Source of the DNA: Chitinophaga sp. MM2321 | GTDB lineage: Bacteria > Bacteroidota > Bacteroidia > Chitinophagales > Chitinophagaceae | Reading direction: 5' to 3' | Length of the DNA: 64,000 nucleotides | NCBI RefSeq assembly: GCF_964033635.1 | Contig: NZ_OZ035533.1 | Span: forward strand, 3,658,001 to 3,722,000 | Shown: piece by piece, positions 52,060-60,503 of the stretch | Numbering within the stretch: the stretch's first letter is position 1 | Layout: each line of letters starts with the position of its first letter | Notes under the pieces: generated by a model | What the model saw: the letters and a program-made list of their open reading frames with translations, nothing else | Databases searched by the model: none | What the model was told of the DNA's origin: nothing | Program-made: the position numbers and the translations under genes

Positions 52060-52968
52060 CTATTTCCGCTTTAGAGTTTTCACTATTTTTTGAAATACGC
52101 CGGTTTTGATAGACCGGAAGTAATCCGCAAAGGCGGCAGTGGCCTGTTCACTGGCTACTACCGGCAGCTTTTGCAGCCGCACCGGCTCCGTAGCCAGCGT
52201 CACTTCAAAATGAGGAGCATCCGCCTTATCCATGTGGGTACCGGAAGCATCTGCCCCGATATTCTGTACCAGCGATTGCGCCGGATATAAAGTAACCATA
52301 TTTTTCAAAAAGGTGGAAGCATTCCACCGGATAGCCCAGGAGTCATTCTTTCCACTGATCTGCTTACGCAGCATCTTCATAAAATCGTAGGTATTATTAA
52401 AGTTGAAGGCGCTGCCTTCGCCTTTCAGTCGCAACGTATCATACAGTTTTTGCCCATCAGGCTCAAACTGTTTCCAGGCGCGGCTCCAGGTGGCCCAGCC
52501 CCAGCAGTCGGCTCCCCGGATGAAAAAAGTGGCAGGTAATGTTTCTTTTAGTGGATACACATAACCATGTATGGAAGCCACTTGCGGCTCATCTTTATAC
52601 ATCTCCAATGCCGCATTCATGTATTGCAAAAAAAAGGGGGATACTACCAGGTCATCTTCCAGTACAATCACCTGTTCATGTTTTTCCAATACTTCTGTAA
52701 CAGCAGTAATGACTGATTTCGCCAATCCATAATTTCCAACCCGCTCCATAATATGCACCTTTCCGCACCAGTTATGGCTACGGATAATTGCGCGGGTAGC
52801 TTCAATCTGCGTCAGGTCCTCTTCCGCTGCACTGTCTTTAGGACCATCAGCAAAAACAAATAATTCGCTGTCAGTTGCCTCCGGATTGGCTGCCAGACTT
52901 TCCAGCACCCGACGGGTCTGATCCGGCCGCTTATAGGCCATAAGTATGATGGGTGCCAGTTTCGCCAT
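52060..52968 (-). CDS. GNT-I-like/GT2-type glycosyltransferase
   Basis: A 302-residue glycosyltransferase. It starts LAPIILMAYKRPDQTRRVLES, with the metal motif VIVLEDDLVVSPFFLQYMN at about 98-116 and CWGWATWSRAWKQF at about 155-168, a hallmark of this group. It resembles the GNT-I/GT-A family, with an acidic EDD instead of a classical DxD. It belongs to the same transcript as the methyltransferase genes (16-base gap). It would add one sugar to the repeat unit; donor unknown. Confidence 0.87.
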   Translation of the reverse strand: MAKLAPIILMAYKRPDQTRRVLESLAANPEATDSELFVFADGPKDSAAEEDLTQIEATRAIIRSHNWCGKVHIMERVGNYGLAKSVITAVTEVLEKHEQVIVLEDDLVVSPFFLQYMNAALEMYKDEPQVASIHGYVYPLKETLPATFFIRGADCWGWATWSRAWKQFEPDGQKLYDTLRLKGEGSAFNFNNTYDFMKMLRKQISGKNDSWAIRWNASTFLKNMVTLYPAQSLVQNIGADASGTHMDKADAPHFEVTLATEPVRLQKLPVVASEQATAAFADYFRSIKTGVFQKIVKTLKRK

Positions 52969-52973
52969 TGCTT

Positions 52974-53744
52974 TTATTTAAATTTTCCCGTTCCCAAACC
53001 TTTTCCAATAGGATATATTCCTTCCACTTCAACACCAGGTAATGCAGCCCATTTCTCCAGGATAGCAAACTCCCCGTCACGGAAAGAGTCATCCAGGAAC
53101 CACACGGCGCCTGGATTTGCCAGTTGTTGTAGTACCGGAACCGTATTATACCGGCTATTATCAGCGCCATTGGGTCCGTCTACTACCAGCCAGTCAAATT
53201 TCGTCATACCTGGCAACGCTTCCACGCCACCCTGTAAATGAAAATCATACCCCTTTGCAGGGTCGCTGACCGGAACATAGTAGATCTGCACGCCTTTCTC
53301 CAGTCCCAGTTCTTTCAACCGGGCATTTAATCTGTCTTGTTCCTTTTCATCCTGCTCAAATGATAACAGGATCCCATCCGGGCGATGCAGCGAAAAATAT
53401 TTGGCAAACATCACTGTACTCACGCCACAGCCACATTCCGCAATCACGCGCGGGCGCTCTGCCACCAAACGTTGCCAGAGTAAGGTCATGGATTCAGCAT
53501 CCAGTGTCCAGGAGCCCAGCGTAACGCCATCGTACAAGCCCTTTAGTTCGGGCACGGGAATATCCGCTCCGGCTGTTTTAAGGACACGATAGGAAGGTGT
53601 TAAGATATGGTGCTTGCTGGAAAAACGCTTCAAACCGTCGCGCTTCTCTCTCCAGTATGCCAGTGAATAAGGCTTAATGCCTGATTTCTGCAGTTTACTG
53701 TTCGCCAGTGCTACATAATTCCTGATGATAAAGTCTATAAGCAT
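52974..53744 (-). CDS. Class I methyltransferase-like protein, first gene of the cluster
   Basis: A 256-residue protein with a Rossmann-like methyltransferase core: VIAECGCGVSTVMFAKYF at about 95-112 (motif I), LLSFEQDEKEQDRL, and FDWLVVDGPNGADNSRY at about 182-198. The N-terminal 70 residues are basic. It is followed 5 bases later by the glycosyltransferase gene and begins the minus-strand transcript of the polysaccharide cluster. The acceptor is unknown. The 163 bases to the divergent flippase gene should hold both promoters. Confidence 0.85.
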   Translation of the reverse strand: MLIDFIIRNYVALANSKLQKSGIKPYSLAYWREKRDGLKRFSSKHHILTPSYRVLKTAGADIPVPELKGLYDGVTLGSWTLDAESMTLLWQRLVAERPRVIAECGCGVSTVMFAKYFSLHRPDGILLSFEQDEKEQDRLNARLKELGLEKGVQIYYVPVSDPAKGYDFHLQGGVEALPGMTKFDWLVVDGPNGADNSRYNTVPVLQQLANPGAVWFLDDSFRDGEFAILEKWAALPGVEVEGIYPIGKGLGTGKFK

Positions 53745-53880
53745 ATTAAATAAGGTGCATTAGCCCATTACAAAATAAATTCATAATTGGCAGAACTGCA
53801 AAAACTATAATAAATAGTTCGCAACTGTTGTACATTAATTGGTAGGTGCTAATATAAATACGTGCCAAACATAATCTTTC

Positions 53881-53888
53881 TATATTTG
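53881..53888 (+). promoter_or_regulatory. -7 promoter box for the flippase gene
   Basis: TATATTTG matches TAnnTTTG, 19 bases upstream of the ATG at 53908 in the divergent gap. Confidence 0.55.
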
Positions 53889-53907
53889 CACATTACAAAA
53901 AAGTTCA

Positions 53908-55389
53908 ATGGGGATCGTCCGTAAACAAAGCTTTTATTCATCCATATTAATATACATCGGGTTTGCCTTCGGCGCGCTCAACCTGGTGTTGTTGATGCCC
54001 AAAATCTTTACCCAGGAACAAATCGGTCTTACACGGGTGTTGATAGATGTGGCCACCCTCATGGGTACCGTCGCTTCTTTAGGGGCCATCCCGGTGATCA
54101 ATAAATTCTTTCCTTTTTACGATGACTACCTCACCCCGAAAAAAAATGACCTCCCCAAGCTGACGCTGATCATCGCTATTCTGGGATATCTCCTGTTTGT
54201 ACTGTTCACCTTTATTTTTAAAGACCTGATCATACGGAAGTACAATACCAACTCTCCCTTATTCATTCAGTATTTCTATGCCATCTATCCACTTACCTTT
54301 TTCATATTGGTATTTGGCTTGCTGGAAGCTTTCGCCTGGGGGATGCAAAAAACCATTGCGTCCAACTTCATGAAAGAAGGCGTTATCCGTATAGCCTCCA
54401 CCGTCATATTGCTGGTATTTGCCTTTACTGATATCAGCTTCACACAATATATCAACTTCTTCAGTTTACCATATGCTATCAGCGCCGTAGCGTTGTTTAT
54501 AGTGCTCAGAAGAACCGGCCATCTCAATTTTGCAGCCGGTGTCAGCAAGGTAACCAGCCGCCTGGGCAAACGTATGCTCGTTTTCAGCAGCTATGTATTC
54601 TCGTCCAACGTGTTTACCCTGATACGTAAAACCAACGATGTACTCATTATCTCCAGCCTGCACGGACTGGAACAGGCCGGACTTTTCTCTTACGCCACTT
54701 TTGTGGTAGGTTTTATCGAGGTGCCGCAACGCAGCATGTACGCCATCACTACTCCTATCCTGGCAAGTGCCTGGAAAAACAAAGACCTGGCTAAAATAAA
54801 GGAGATGTACACCAAAAGTTCCATCACGCTGTCTATTGTGGGCATGGGCATTTTTGGTGCGATATGGTTGTCACATAATAACCTGGTGCTTTACCTGGGG
54901 CCGGATTGGCAGGCAATATCACAAATCGTCCTCATCCTGGGTATCGCTAAAATGATTGACCTCGTAACAGGTATCAACAACCAGATCATTCAAACATCCA
55001 ACTTCTGGCGTTTCGACTTTGTATGTAATATCCTGCTGGTCATCTTATCGGTGGTGCTCAACTACATCATGCAAAAGCGCATTGGTACTATCGGCGCGGC
55101 TTACGCCGACCTGATCACCGTACTCCTCTACAACCTGGTGCGCTATCTCTTCATCCTGATAAAATTCAGGATGCAGCCCCTCAGCTTCAAAACCCTGTGG
55201 GCGTTGCTACTGGGCATAGGTGGTATCCTGCTGGTAATGCAGATCCCGTTTGTGTTAAATATGTATGTAGATACGATCGTACGCACGGTGGCATACGTAG
55301 CCATCTTCGGTACTGCCGTTATACAGACCCGTTTATCTGAAGATGTAAATAATATGTGGGAGACGATGAAAGCGAAGATCATCAGGTAA
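53908..55389 (+). CDS. Oligosaccharide flippase (Wzx-like, MOP superfamily)
   Basis: A 493-residue membrane protein with about 14 hydrophobic helices and sparse soluble loops. The N-terminal RKQSFYSSILIYIGFAFGALN and the mid-protein VFSSNVFTLIRKTNDVLIIS helix region resemble polysaccharide biosynthesis/flippase proteins. It would flip lipid-linked repeat units across the inner membrane after the cluster's transferases assemble them. It is encoded divergently from the glycan cluster (47307-53744) with its own promoter. The last residues are charged and cytoplasmic. Confidence 0.9.
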   Translation: MGIVRKQSFYSSILIYIGFAFGALNLVLLMPKIFTQEQIGLTRVLIDVATLMGTVASLGAIPVINKFFPFYDDYLTPKKNDLPKLTLIIAILGYLLFVLFTFIFKDLIIRKYNTNSPLFIQYFYAIYPLTFFILVFGLLEAFAWGMQKTIASNFMKEGVIRIASTVILLVFAFTDISFTQYINFFSLPYAISAVALFIVLRRTGHLNFAAGVSKVTSRLGKRMLVFSSYVFSSNVFTLIRKTNDVLIISSLHGLEQAGLFSYATFVVGFIEVPQRSMYAITTPILASAWKNKDLAKIKEMYTKSSITLSIVGMGIFGAIWLSHNNLVLYLGPDWQAISQIVLILGIAKMIDLVTGINNQIIQTSNFWRFDFVCNILLVILSVVLNYIMQKRIGTIGAAYADLITVLLYNLVRYLFILIKFRMQPLSFKTLWALLLGIGGILLVMQIPFVLNMYVDTIVRTVAYVAIFGTAVIQTRLSEDVNNMWETMKAKIIR

Positions 55390-55397
55390 ACAATGGC

Positions 55398-56060
55398 TTA
55401 TAACCTGCCACCACCTGCATAATACTTCTTCCAGTAGGTTTCTTTTAAATCACTGATCATTACACCTGAGCTAACAGAGGCGTGTACGAATTTATCATTT
55501 TCAAGATAGATGCCTACATGTGATATACGTTTGTGATGAATTTTGAAAAATACCAGGTCTCCTTCGCGCAGGTCGCGGGTACTGAGTCTTTTCACCTGGT
55601 TGTACAACTGTACCGAGTTGCCGGCAAGGCTCAGTTGAAATACGCTGTTTACAAGTGTGTTCACAAAGCCGGAGCAGTCGATACCATCCCTGGTTTTGCC
55701 ACCCAAACGGTAAGGAGTCCCCCACCATTCTTCAATAAAACTATATAAACGGTGGTTCAGCACATCTTCTACGGGCACATCCAGCAGTTGTGCATATTTA
55801 AACTGCCAGCCCTGCGCATTCTCCAGGTTGGCGCTGCTCTGCGTTATATTTTTGCTGATGCTGACATCTTTACTATTAAAAGAAGTATGGTTGCGGACGC
55901 GATTATTTGTACGGATACCATCTATAAACTCCACCTGGCCAGTATTTTCAGCTGCCGGCGTAGTTTTCACGGTGGAATTTTTTTTAAGCGTAGAGCAGGA
56001 ACTAAGTGACAATGCACATACCGATAATTTCACTAATAGATGTCCCTTTATCCTGATCAT
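55398..56060 (-). CDS. NlpC/P60 (C40) cell wall hydrolase lipoprotein
   Basis: A 220-residue lipoprotein. The signal ends in lipobox LSLSSC with the lipidated Cys near residue 20. A linker and an NlpC/P60 domain follow, with catalytic Cys in DGIDCSGFVN, His in RISHVGIYL and a third polar residue (His) in KFVHASVSSG. Such enzymes cleave the gamma-D-Glu to diaminopimelate bond in peptidoglycan stems. ATG 56060 is chosen because the lipoprotein signal starts there; the frame continues to 56099 with no signal-like sequence. It faces the flippase gene tail to tail, 8 bases apart. Confidence 0.92.
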   Translation of the reverse strand: MIRIKGHLLVKLSVCALSLSSCSTLKKNSTVKTTPAAENTGQVEFIDGIRTNNRVRNHTSFNSKDVSISKNITQSSANLENAQGWQFKYAQLLDVPVEDVLNHRLYSFIEEWWGTPYRLGGKTRDGIDCSGFVNTLVNSVFQLSLAGNSVQLYNQVKRLSTRDLREGDLVFFKIHHKRISHVGIYLENDKFVHASVSSGVMISDLKETYWKKYYAGGGRL

Positions 56061-56106
56061 AAGCCTGGTTAAATTTTCTAAATTTTCGCTAAAATACAAA
56101 TATATA

Positions 56107-56265
56107 GGGATTTACGAATTTACGAATTTACGAATTTTGAGATTTTGGGAATTTAGATAGAAGCGAAGAGCAAAGCGAAGGTTATTTAATTAACTCAGTA
56201 GATCTTCGCTTCTATCTAAATTCCCAAAATCTCAAAATTCGTAAATTCGTAAATTCGTAAATCCC
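56107..56265. repeat. Perfect 63-bp inverted repeat between divergent genes
   Basis: Arms 56107-56169 and 56203-56265 are exact reverse complements over 63 bases with a 33-base loop. The arm contains three tandem copies of ttacgaat-type 8-mers, then gattttgggaattt and agatagaagcgaaga. It lies between the starts of the NlpC/P60 and dnaE genes, where a terminator is not needed, just upstream of a dnaE -7 box. It may extrude as a cruciform or affect dnaE expression. Confidence 0.92.
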
Positions 56266-56276
56266 CAAATGATCCC

Positions 56277-56284
56277 TACTTTTG
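56277..56284 (+). promoter_or_regulatory. -7 promoter box next to the dnaE start
   Basis: TACTTTTG matches TAnnTTTG and ends 5 bases before ATG 56290. Transcription would start at or beside the start codon, so the mRNA would be leaderless if this box is used. The 63-bp inverted repeat ends 11 bases upstream of it. Confidence 0.5.
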
Positions 56285-56289
56285 TCGCT

Positions 56290-59200
56290 ATGATCTTTTC
56301 TCACTTACACGTACATACACAATATTCATTACTGGATGGTGCAGCTGATATCAAATCGTTGTACAAAAAAGCCATGTCATCTAATCAGCCGGCATTAGCT
56401 ATAACAGACCATGGTAATATGTTTGGTGCATTCCAGTTTGTGGCAGAGGCGTATAATAATAAACTGAATCCCGGCGATCCGAAAGATAAAAGGCTGAAAG
56501 TAAAACCAATTGTTGGTTGTGAATTTTATGTAGTAGAAAACCGCCATAAACGGGCTTTTACCAGGGAAGAAAAAGATATCCGTTATCACCAGGTATTACT
56601 GGCAAAAGATGATGAAGGTTACCGCAACCTGATCAAACTTTGTTCCCTGGGTTATATGGAAGGACTTTACGGAAAATATCCGCGTATAGATAAAGAACTC
56701 GTTTTACAATACCATAAAGGATTGATCGCTACCACCTGTTGCCTCGGTGCATCTGTTCCCAAAACCATTTTGCGTAAGGGAGAAGATGAAGGCGAAAAGG
56801 AATTTAAATGGTGGCTGGATATTTTCGGAGATGATTTCTATGTGGAATTACAACGCCACGGTATTCCGGAACAGGACCAGGTAAACGTTGTACTGCTGCG
56901 CTTTGCGGCCAAATATAATGTCAAGGTCATTGCCTCCAACGACTCCCACTATGTGGATCAGGCGGATGCCAACGCACATGACATCCTGCTCTGTATCAAC
57001 ACCGGCGAAAAGAAAAGCACGCCTACCAATAAAGAATTTTCGGATGATGATGTGTCAATGAAGAACCGGCGTTTCGCTTTTTACAACGACCAGTTCTATT
57101 TCAAGACCACGGAGGAAATGACCAAATTGTTTCATGACCTTCCGCAAGCCATCGACAATACCAACGAAATCGTGGACAAGGTGCAGCTGCTGGACCTGAA
57201 ACGCGATATCCTGTTGCCCAACTTCCCTATTCCGAAAGAATTTATTACACAGGACCAGTACCTGCGGCACCTCACTTATGAAGGCGCCCGCACCAGGTAT
57301 ACGGAAATGACCGCCGATGTTGAAGAACGGATCAACTTTGAGTTGCAGGTAATCGAAAACATGGGGTTTGCCGGTTACTTCCTCATCGTAGCCGACTTTA
57401 TCAAAGCCGGCCGGGACCTCGGTGTATTCATAGGCCCCGGACGTGGGTCTGCTGCCGGTTCTGCGGTAGCCTACTGCGTAGGTATCACCAATATTGACCC
57501 GATTAAATATAATCTGCTGTTTGAGCGTTTCCTCAACCCGGATCGTAAGAGCATGCCCGATATTGATACGGACTTCGATGATGAAGGCCGTCAGAAAGTT
57601 ATTGACTACGTAGTACAGAAATATGGCCGTAACCAGGTAGCACAGATCATCACCTATGGTACCATGGCGGCTAAAATGAGTATCAAGGACGTGGCCCGTG
57701 TAATGGATCTGCCCCTGATAGAATCCAACATACTCGCTAAACTGGTACCGGACAAACCCGGCATCCAGCTGGCCCGTATCTTCAACGCCCCCCTGGATGG
57801 CGATAAAAGCCTGTCAGAAAAAGAAGGATTGGCCGGAGAAGATCTTGAAAACGTAAAGAAGCTCCGCGAATTGATCAAGGGAGATGATCTACAGGGAGAA
57901 GTACTGAGAGAAGCCTGCGTACTGGAAGGTTCCGTAAGAAATACCGGTATCCACGCAGCAGGTATCATCATCGCTCCGCAGGACCTCTATAACCTGATCC
58001 CCGTATCTACCGCCAAAGACTCCGACCTGCTGGTCACCCAGTTTGAAGGCAGTATCATTGAATCAGCCGGCGTTATCAAGATGGACTTCCTGGGGCTGAA
58101 AACCCTCACCATCATCAAAGGGGCGCTGGAACTAATCCGTATGAATCACGGGGTGGAAATCGAAATCGATAATATCCCGCTGGACGATGCACTGACCTAT
58201 GAGCTGTACCAGAAAGGCGAAACAAACGCCACGTTCCAGTTCGAGTCGCCCGGTATGCAGAAGTATCTCCGTGAACTGAAACCGGATAGATTTGATGACC
58301 TTATTGCGATGAACGCCCTGTATCGTCCAGGTCCGCTGGAGTACATCCCGTTATTTATCCGCCGTAAACACGGACTGGAGCCGGTTACCTACGATATCGC
58401 CGCCATGGAGGAATACCTGAAAGATACCTACGGTATCACGGTATACCAGGAACAGGTGATGTTGCTCAGCCAGAAACTGGCCAACTTCTCCCGTGGTGAT
58501 GCGGATATCCTCCGTAAAGCAATGGGTAAAAAGCAGATTGCGGTACTGAATAAGATGAAGTCGCAATTTATGGAAGGTTGCGCCGCCAATGGCCACGACC
58601 CCAAAGTATGCGAAAAGGTGTGGACAGACTGGGAAGCATTCGCCTCCTATGCGTTCAATAAGTCGCACTCCACCTGTTATGCTTTCGTAGCCTATCAAAC
58701 CGCTTACCTCAAAGCCCACTACCCTTCTGAATATATGGCGGCAGTACTTAACTGCGCCAGCAATATAGAAAAGATCACCTTCTTCATGGAAGAATCCAAA
58801 CGCATGGGCCTCGATGTATTACCGCCCGATGTGAATGAATCTTTCAAAGGCTTTGCGGTCAATAAACAAGGCCAGGTACGTTTTGGCTTTGGTGGCCTCA
58901 AAGGTGTTGGCGAAGCCGCCATCGAAAACCTGCTGGAAGAAAGAAAAAAAGATGGTCCCTTCAAAAATATCTTCGACTTTATCAAACGCGTTAACCAACG
59001 CGCGGTCAATAAAAAATCGATTGAAGCCCTCGTCATGTCAGGCGCTTTCGACTGCTTCCCGGAATTCCACCGGGCACAATACTTCCATAAACCGGAAGGT
59101 GAAAACATGACTGGTCTTGACAGAATCGTGAAGTTCGGACAGCAGGTCACTGCGGGCTCTTCCAATATCGGCAGCCTCTTTGGCGACGACGATATGCCGG

Positions 59201-59931
59201 ATGTAGAGCCGCCAAAGATCCCCACCTGCGATCAATGGCCGCTGATCATGAAGCTGAATAATGAAAAAGATGTAACCGGTATCTACATCTCCGGTCATCC
59301 GCTGGATGACTACCGCTTCGAAATGAAGTATTACAACATGAACACGGTGCAGGAACTGGTGGAATACCAGGCAGAAATTGCCATGCCCGGTGGAAACGGC
59401 GGACGCTCGCGGGAACGCAACTTCAGGCTGGCGGTATATATCACTAATGCACAGGAAAGGATCTCTCGTAATAACCGTCAGTTTGGCGTAATGACGATAG
59501 AAGATTACACCGGTAAGTTCGAATTTGCGCTGTGGAGTGAAGACTTCATCCGCTTTGCCCCTTACCTCAAACCGGGATTATGTCTCTTCATCAACGGCGG
59601 CTTCAAATCCAAGCGTTTCAACGATAACGAATATGAGTTCAAGGTGAGCAGCATCCAGCTCCTCCAGGAAGTAAAGAAAACACACACCAAACAGGTGTTT
59701 CTGGCAACAGCGCCAAAGCTCCTCAACCGTGATACAGTGGACTTCCTGGTAGATAATATGGCCCGCTTCCCGGGCAACAGTGTACTACATGTACAGCTGG
59801 TGGATCATGATGATCAGCTCCAGGTTAAATTGCATACATTTAATAAGAAACTGGAGATGAATGACGAGTTGGCGCAATTCCTGCATAAACAGCCGGATAT
59901 TGATGTTTATATAGAGACAATCAATAAGTAA
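56290..59931 (+). CDS. dnaE: Replicative DNA polymerase III alpha subunit
   Basis: A 1213-residue chromosomal DnaE. The PHP domain is intact at the N-terminus (HLHVHTQYSLLDG at 5-17, TDHGNMFGA). The polymerase catalytic Asp residues are in MPDIDTDFD at about 422-430 and KMDFLGLKTL at about 597. A clamp-binding-like NIGSLFGDD is at about 964-972, followed by an OB domain. It copies the chromosome in the holoenzyme. It contrasts with the element-borne, PHP-degenerate, 986-residue copy at 13416. Start ATG 56290 is chosen because IFSHLHVH begins there; ATG 56269 lies upstream of the -7 box. Confidence 0.97.
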   Translation: MIFSHLHVHTQYSLLDGAADIKSLYKKAMSSNQPALAITDHGNMFGAFQFVAEAYNNKLNPGDPKDKRLKVKPIVGCEFYVVENRHKRAFTREEKDIRYHQVLLAKDDEGYRNLIKLCSLGYMEGLYGKYPRIDKELVLQYHKGLIATTCCLGASVPKTILRKGEDEGEKEFKWWLDIFGDDFYVELQRHGIPEQDQVNVVLLRFAAKYNVKVIASNDSHYVDQADANAHDILLCINTGEKKSTPTNKEFSDDDVSMKNRRFAFYNDQFYFKTTEEMTKLFHDLPQAIDNTNEIVDKVQLLDLKRDILLPNFPIPKEFITQDQYLRHLTYEGARTRYTEMTADVEERINFELQVIENMGFAGYFLIVADFIKAGRDLGVFIGPGRGSAAGSAVAYCVGITNIDPIKYNLLFERFLNPDRKSMPDIDTDFDDEGRQKVIDYVVQKYGRNQVAQIITYGTMAAKMSIKDVARVMDLPLIESNILAKLVPDKPGIQLARIFNAPLDGDKSLSEKEGLAGEDLENVKKLRELIKGDDLQGEVLREACVLEGSVRNTGIHAAGIIIAPQDLYNLIPVSTAKDSDLLVTQFEGSIIESAGVIKMDFLGLKTLTIIKGALELIRMNHGVEIEIDNIPLDDALTYELYQKGETNATFQFESPGMQKYLRELKPDRFDDLIAMNALYRPGPLEYIPLFIRRKHGLEPVTYDIAAMEEYLKDTYGITVYQEQVMLLSQKLANFSRGDADILRKAMGKKQIAVLNKMKSQFMEGCAANGHDPKVCEKVWTDWEAFASYAFNKSHSTCYAFVAYQTAYLKAHYPSEYMAAVLNCASNIEKITFFMEESKRMGLDVLPPDVNESFKGFAVNKQGQVRFGFGGLKGVGEAAIENLLEERKKDGPFKNIFDFIKRVNQRAVNKKSIEALVMSGAFDCFPEFHRAQYFHKPEGENMTGLDRIVKFGQQVTAGSSNIGSLFGDDDMPDVEPPKIPTCDQWPLIMKLNNEKDVTGIYISGHPLDDYRFEMKYYNMNTVQELVEYQAEIAMPGGNGGRSRERNFRLAVYITNAQERISRNNRQFGVMTIEDYTGKFEFALWSEDFIRFAPYLKPGLCLFINGGFKSKRFNDNEYEFKVSSIQLLQEVKKTHTKQVFLATAPKLLNRDTVDFLVDNMARFPGNSVLHVQLVDHDDQLQVKLHTFNKKLEMNDELAQFLHKQPDIDVYIETINK

Positions 59932-60037
59932 GATGCCAAAAATGCAGTAATTTGCACTCGGATCAGGATTTGCTACTATAAGGCATAATCAACGATCAAA
60001 AACAATCATTAATAAAACATTTAAATCATAATATATT

Positions 60038-60355
60038 ATGGCTTTAGAATTCACTGACTCGAACTTTGAAACGGAAGTCTTGAACTCCGATAAATTAACA
60101 GTAATCGATTTTTGGGCGGAATGGTGTGGCCCTTGTCGTGCTATCGGTCCGGTAATCGAAGAACTGTCTAAAGATTACGCAGGTAAAGTAAACATCGGAA
60201 AAGTAAACGTGGATCAGAATCCGCAGTTATCCGTTAATTACGGTATCACCAGCATCCCGGCTATCCTCTTCGTGAAAGGTGGTCAGGTGGTTGACAAACA
60301 AGTAGGTGCCGTGCCTAAATCCGTACTTGATAAGAAAATACAGGCCAACCTGTAA
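60038..60355 (+). CDS. trxA: Thioredoxin
   Basis: A 105-residue thioredoxin with the redox site WCGPC in [12 protein letters not shown] at about 25-36, the cis-proline in SIPAILF at about 75-81 and the C-terminal helix [10 protein letters not shown]. It reduces disulfides in ribonucleotide reductase, peroxiredoxins and other proteins. Upstream is a 106-base gap. A clear intrinsic terminator follows, making it a single-gene transcript. Confidence 0.97.
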   Translation: MALEFTDSNFETEVLNSDKLTVIDFWAEWCGPCRAIGPVIEELSKDYAGKVNIGKVNVDQNPQLSVNYGITSIPAILFVKGGQVVDKQVGAVPKSVLDKKIQANL

Positions 60356-60373
60356 TCAATATAAAAGTTTAGG

Positions 60374-60405
60374 AAAAAGCCTTCCCTTCCGGGAGGGCTT
60401 TTTTT
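60374..60405 (+). terminator. Intrinsic terminator after trxA
   Basis: Stem agccttccc (60378-60386) with gggagggct (60391-60399), one G-U pair, a 4-base loop, then a T-run 60399-60405. An A-run precedes the stem, so it could also work in the other direction. Confidence 0.9.
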
Positions 60406-60503
60406 ATGCCCCACAATTCGAAATTCGTAATTTAATTTCCCCACCGTATCTTACATATCTGTTATCCGGAAAACCATCTGATCAAAATCAAATCATACCG
60501 TCT

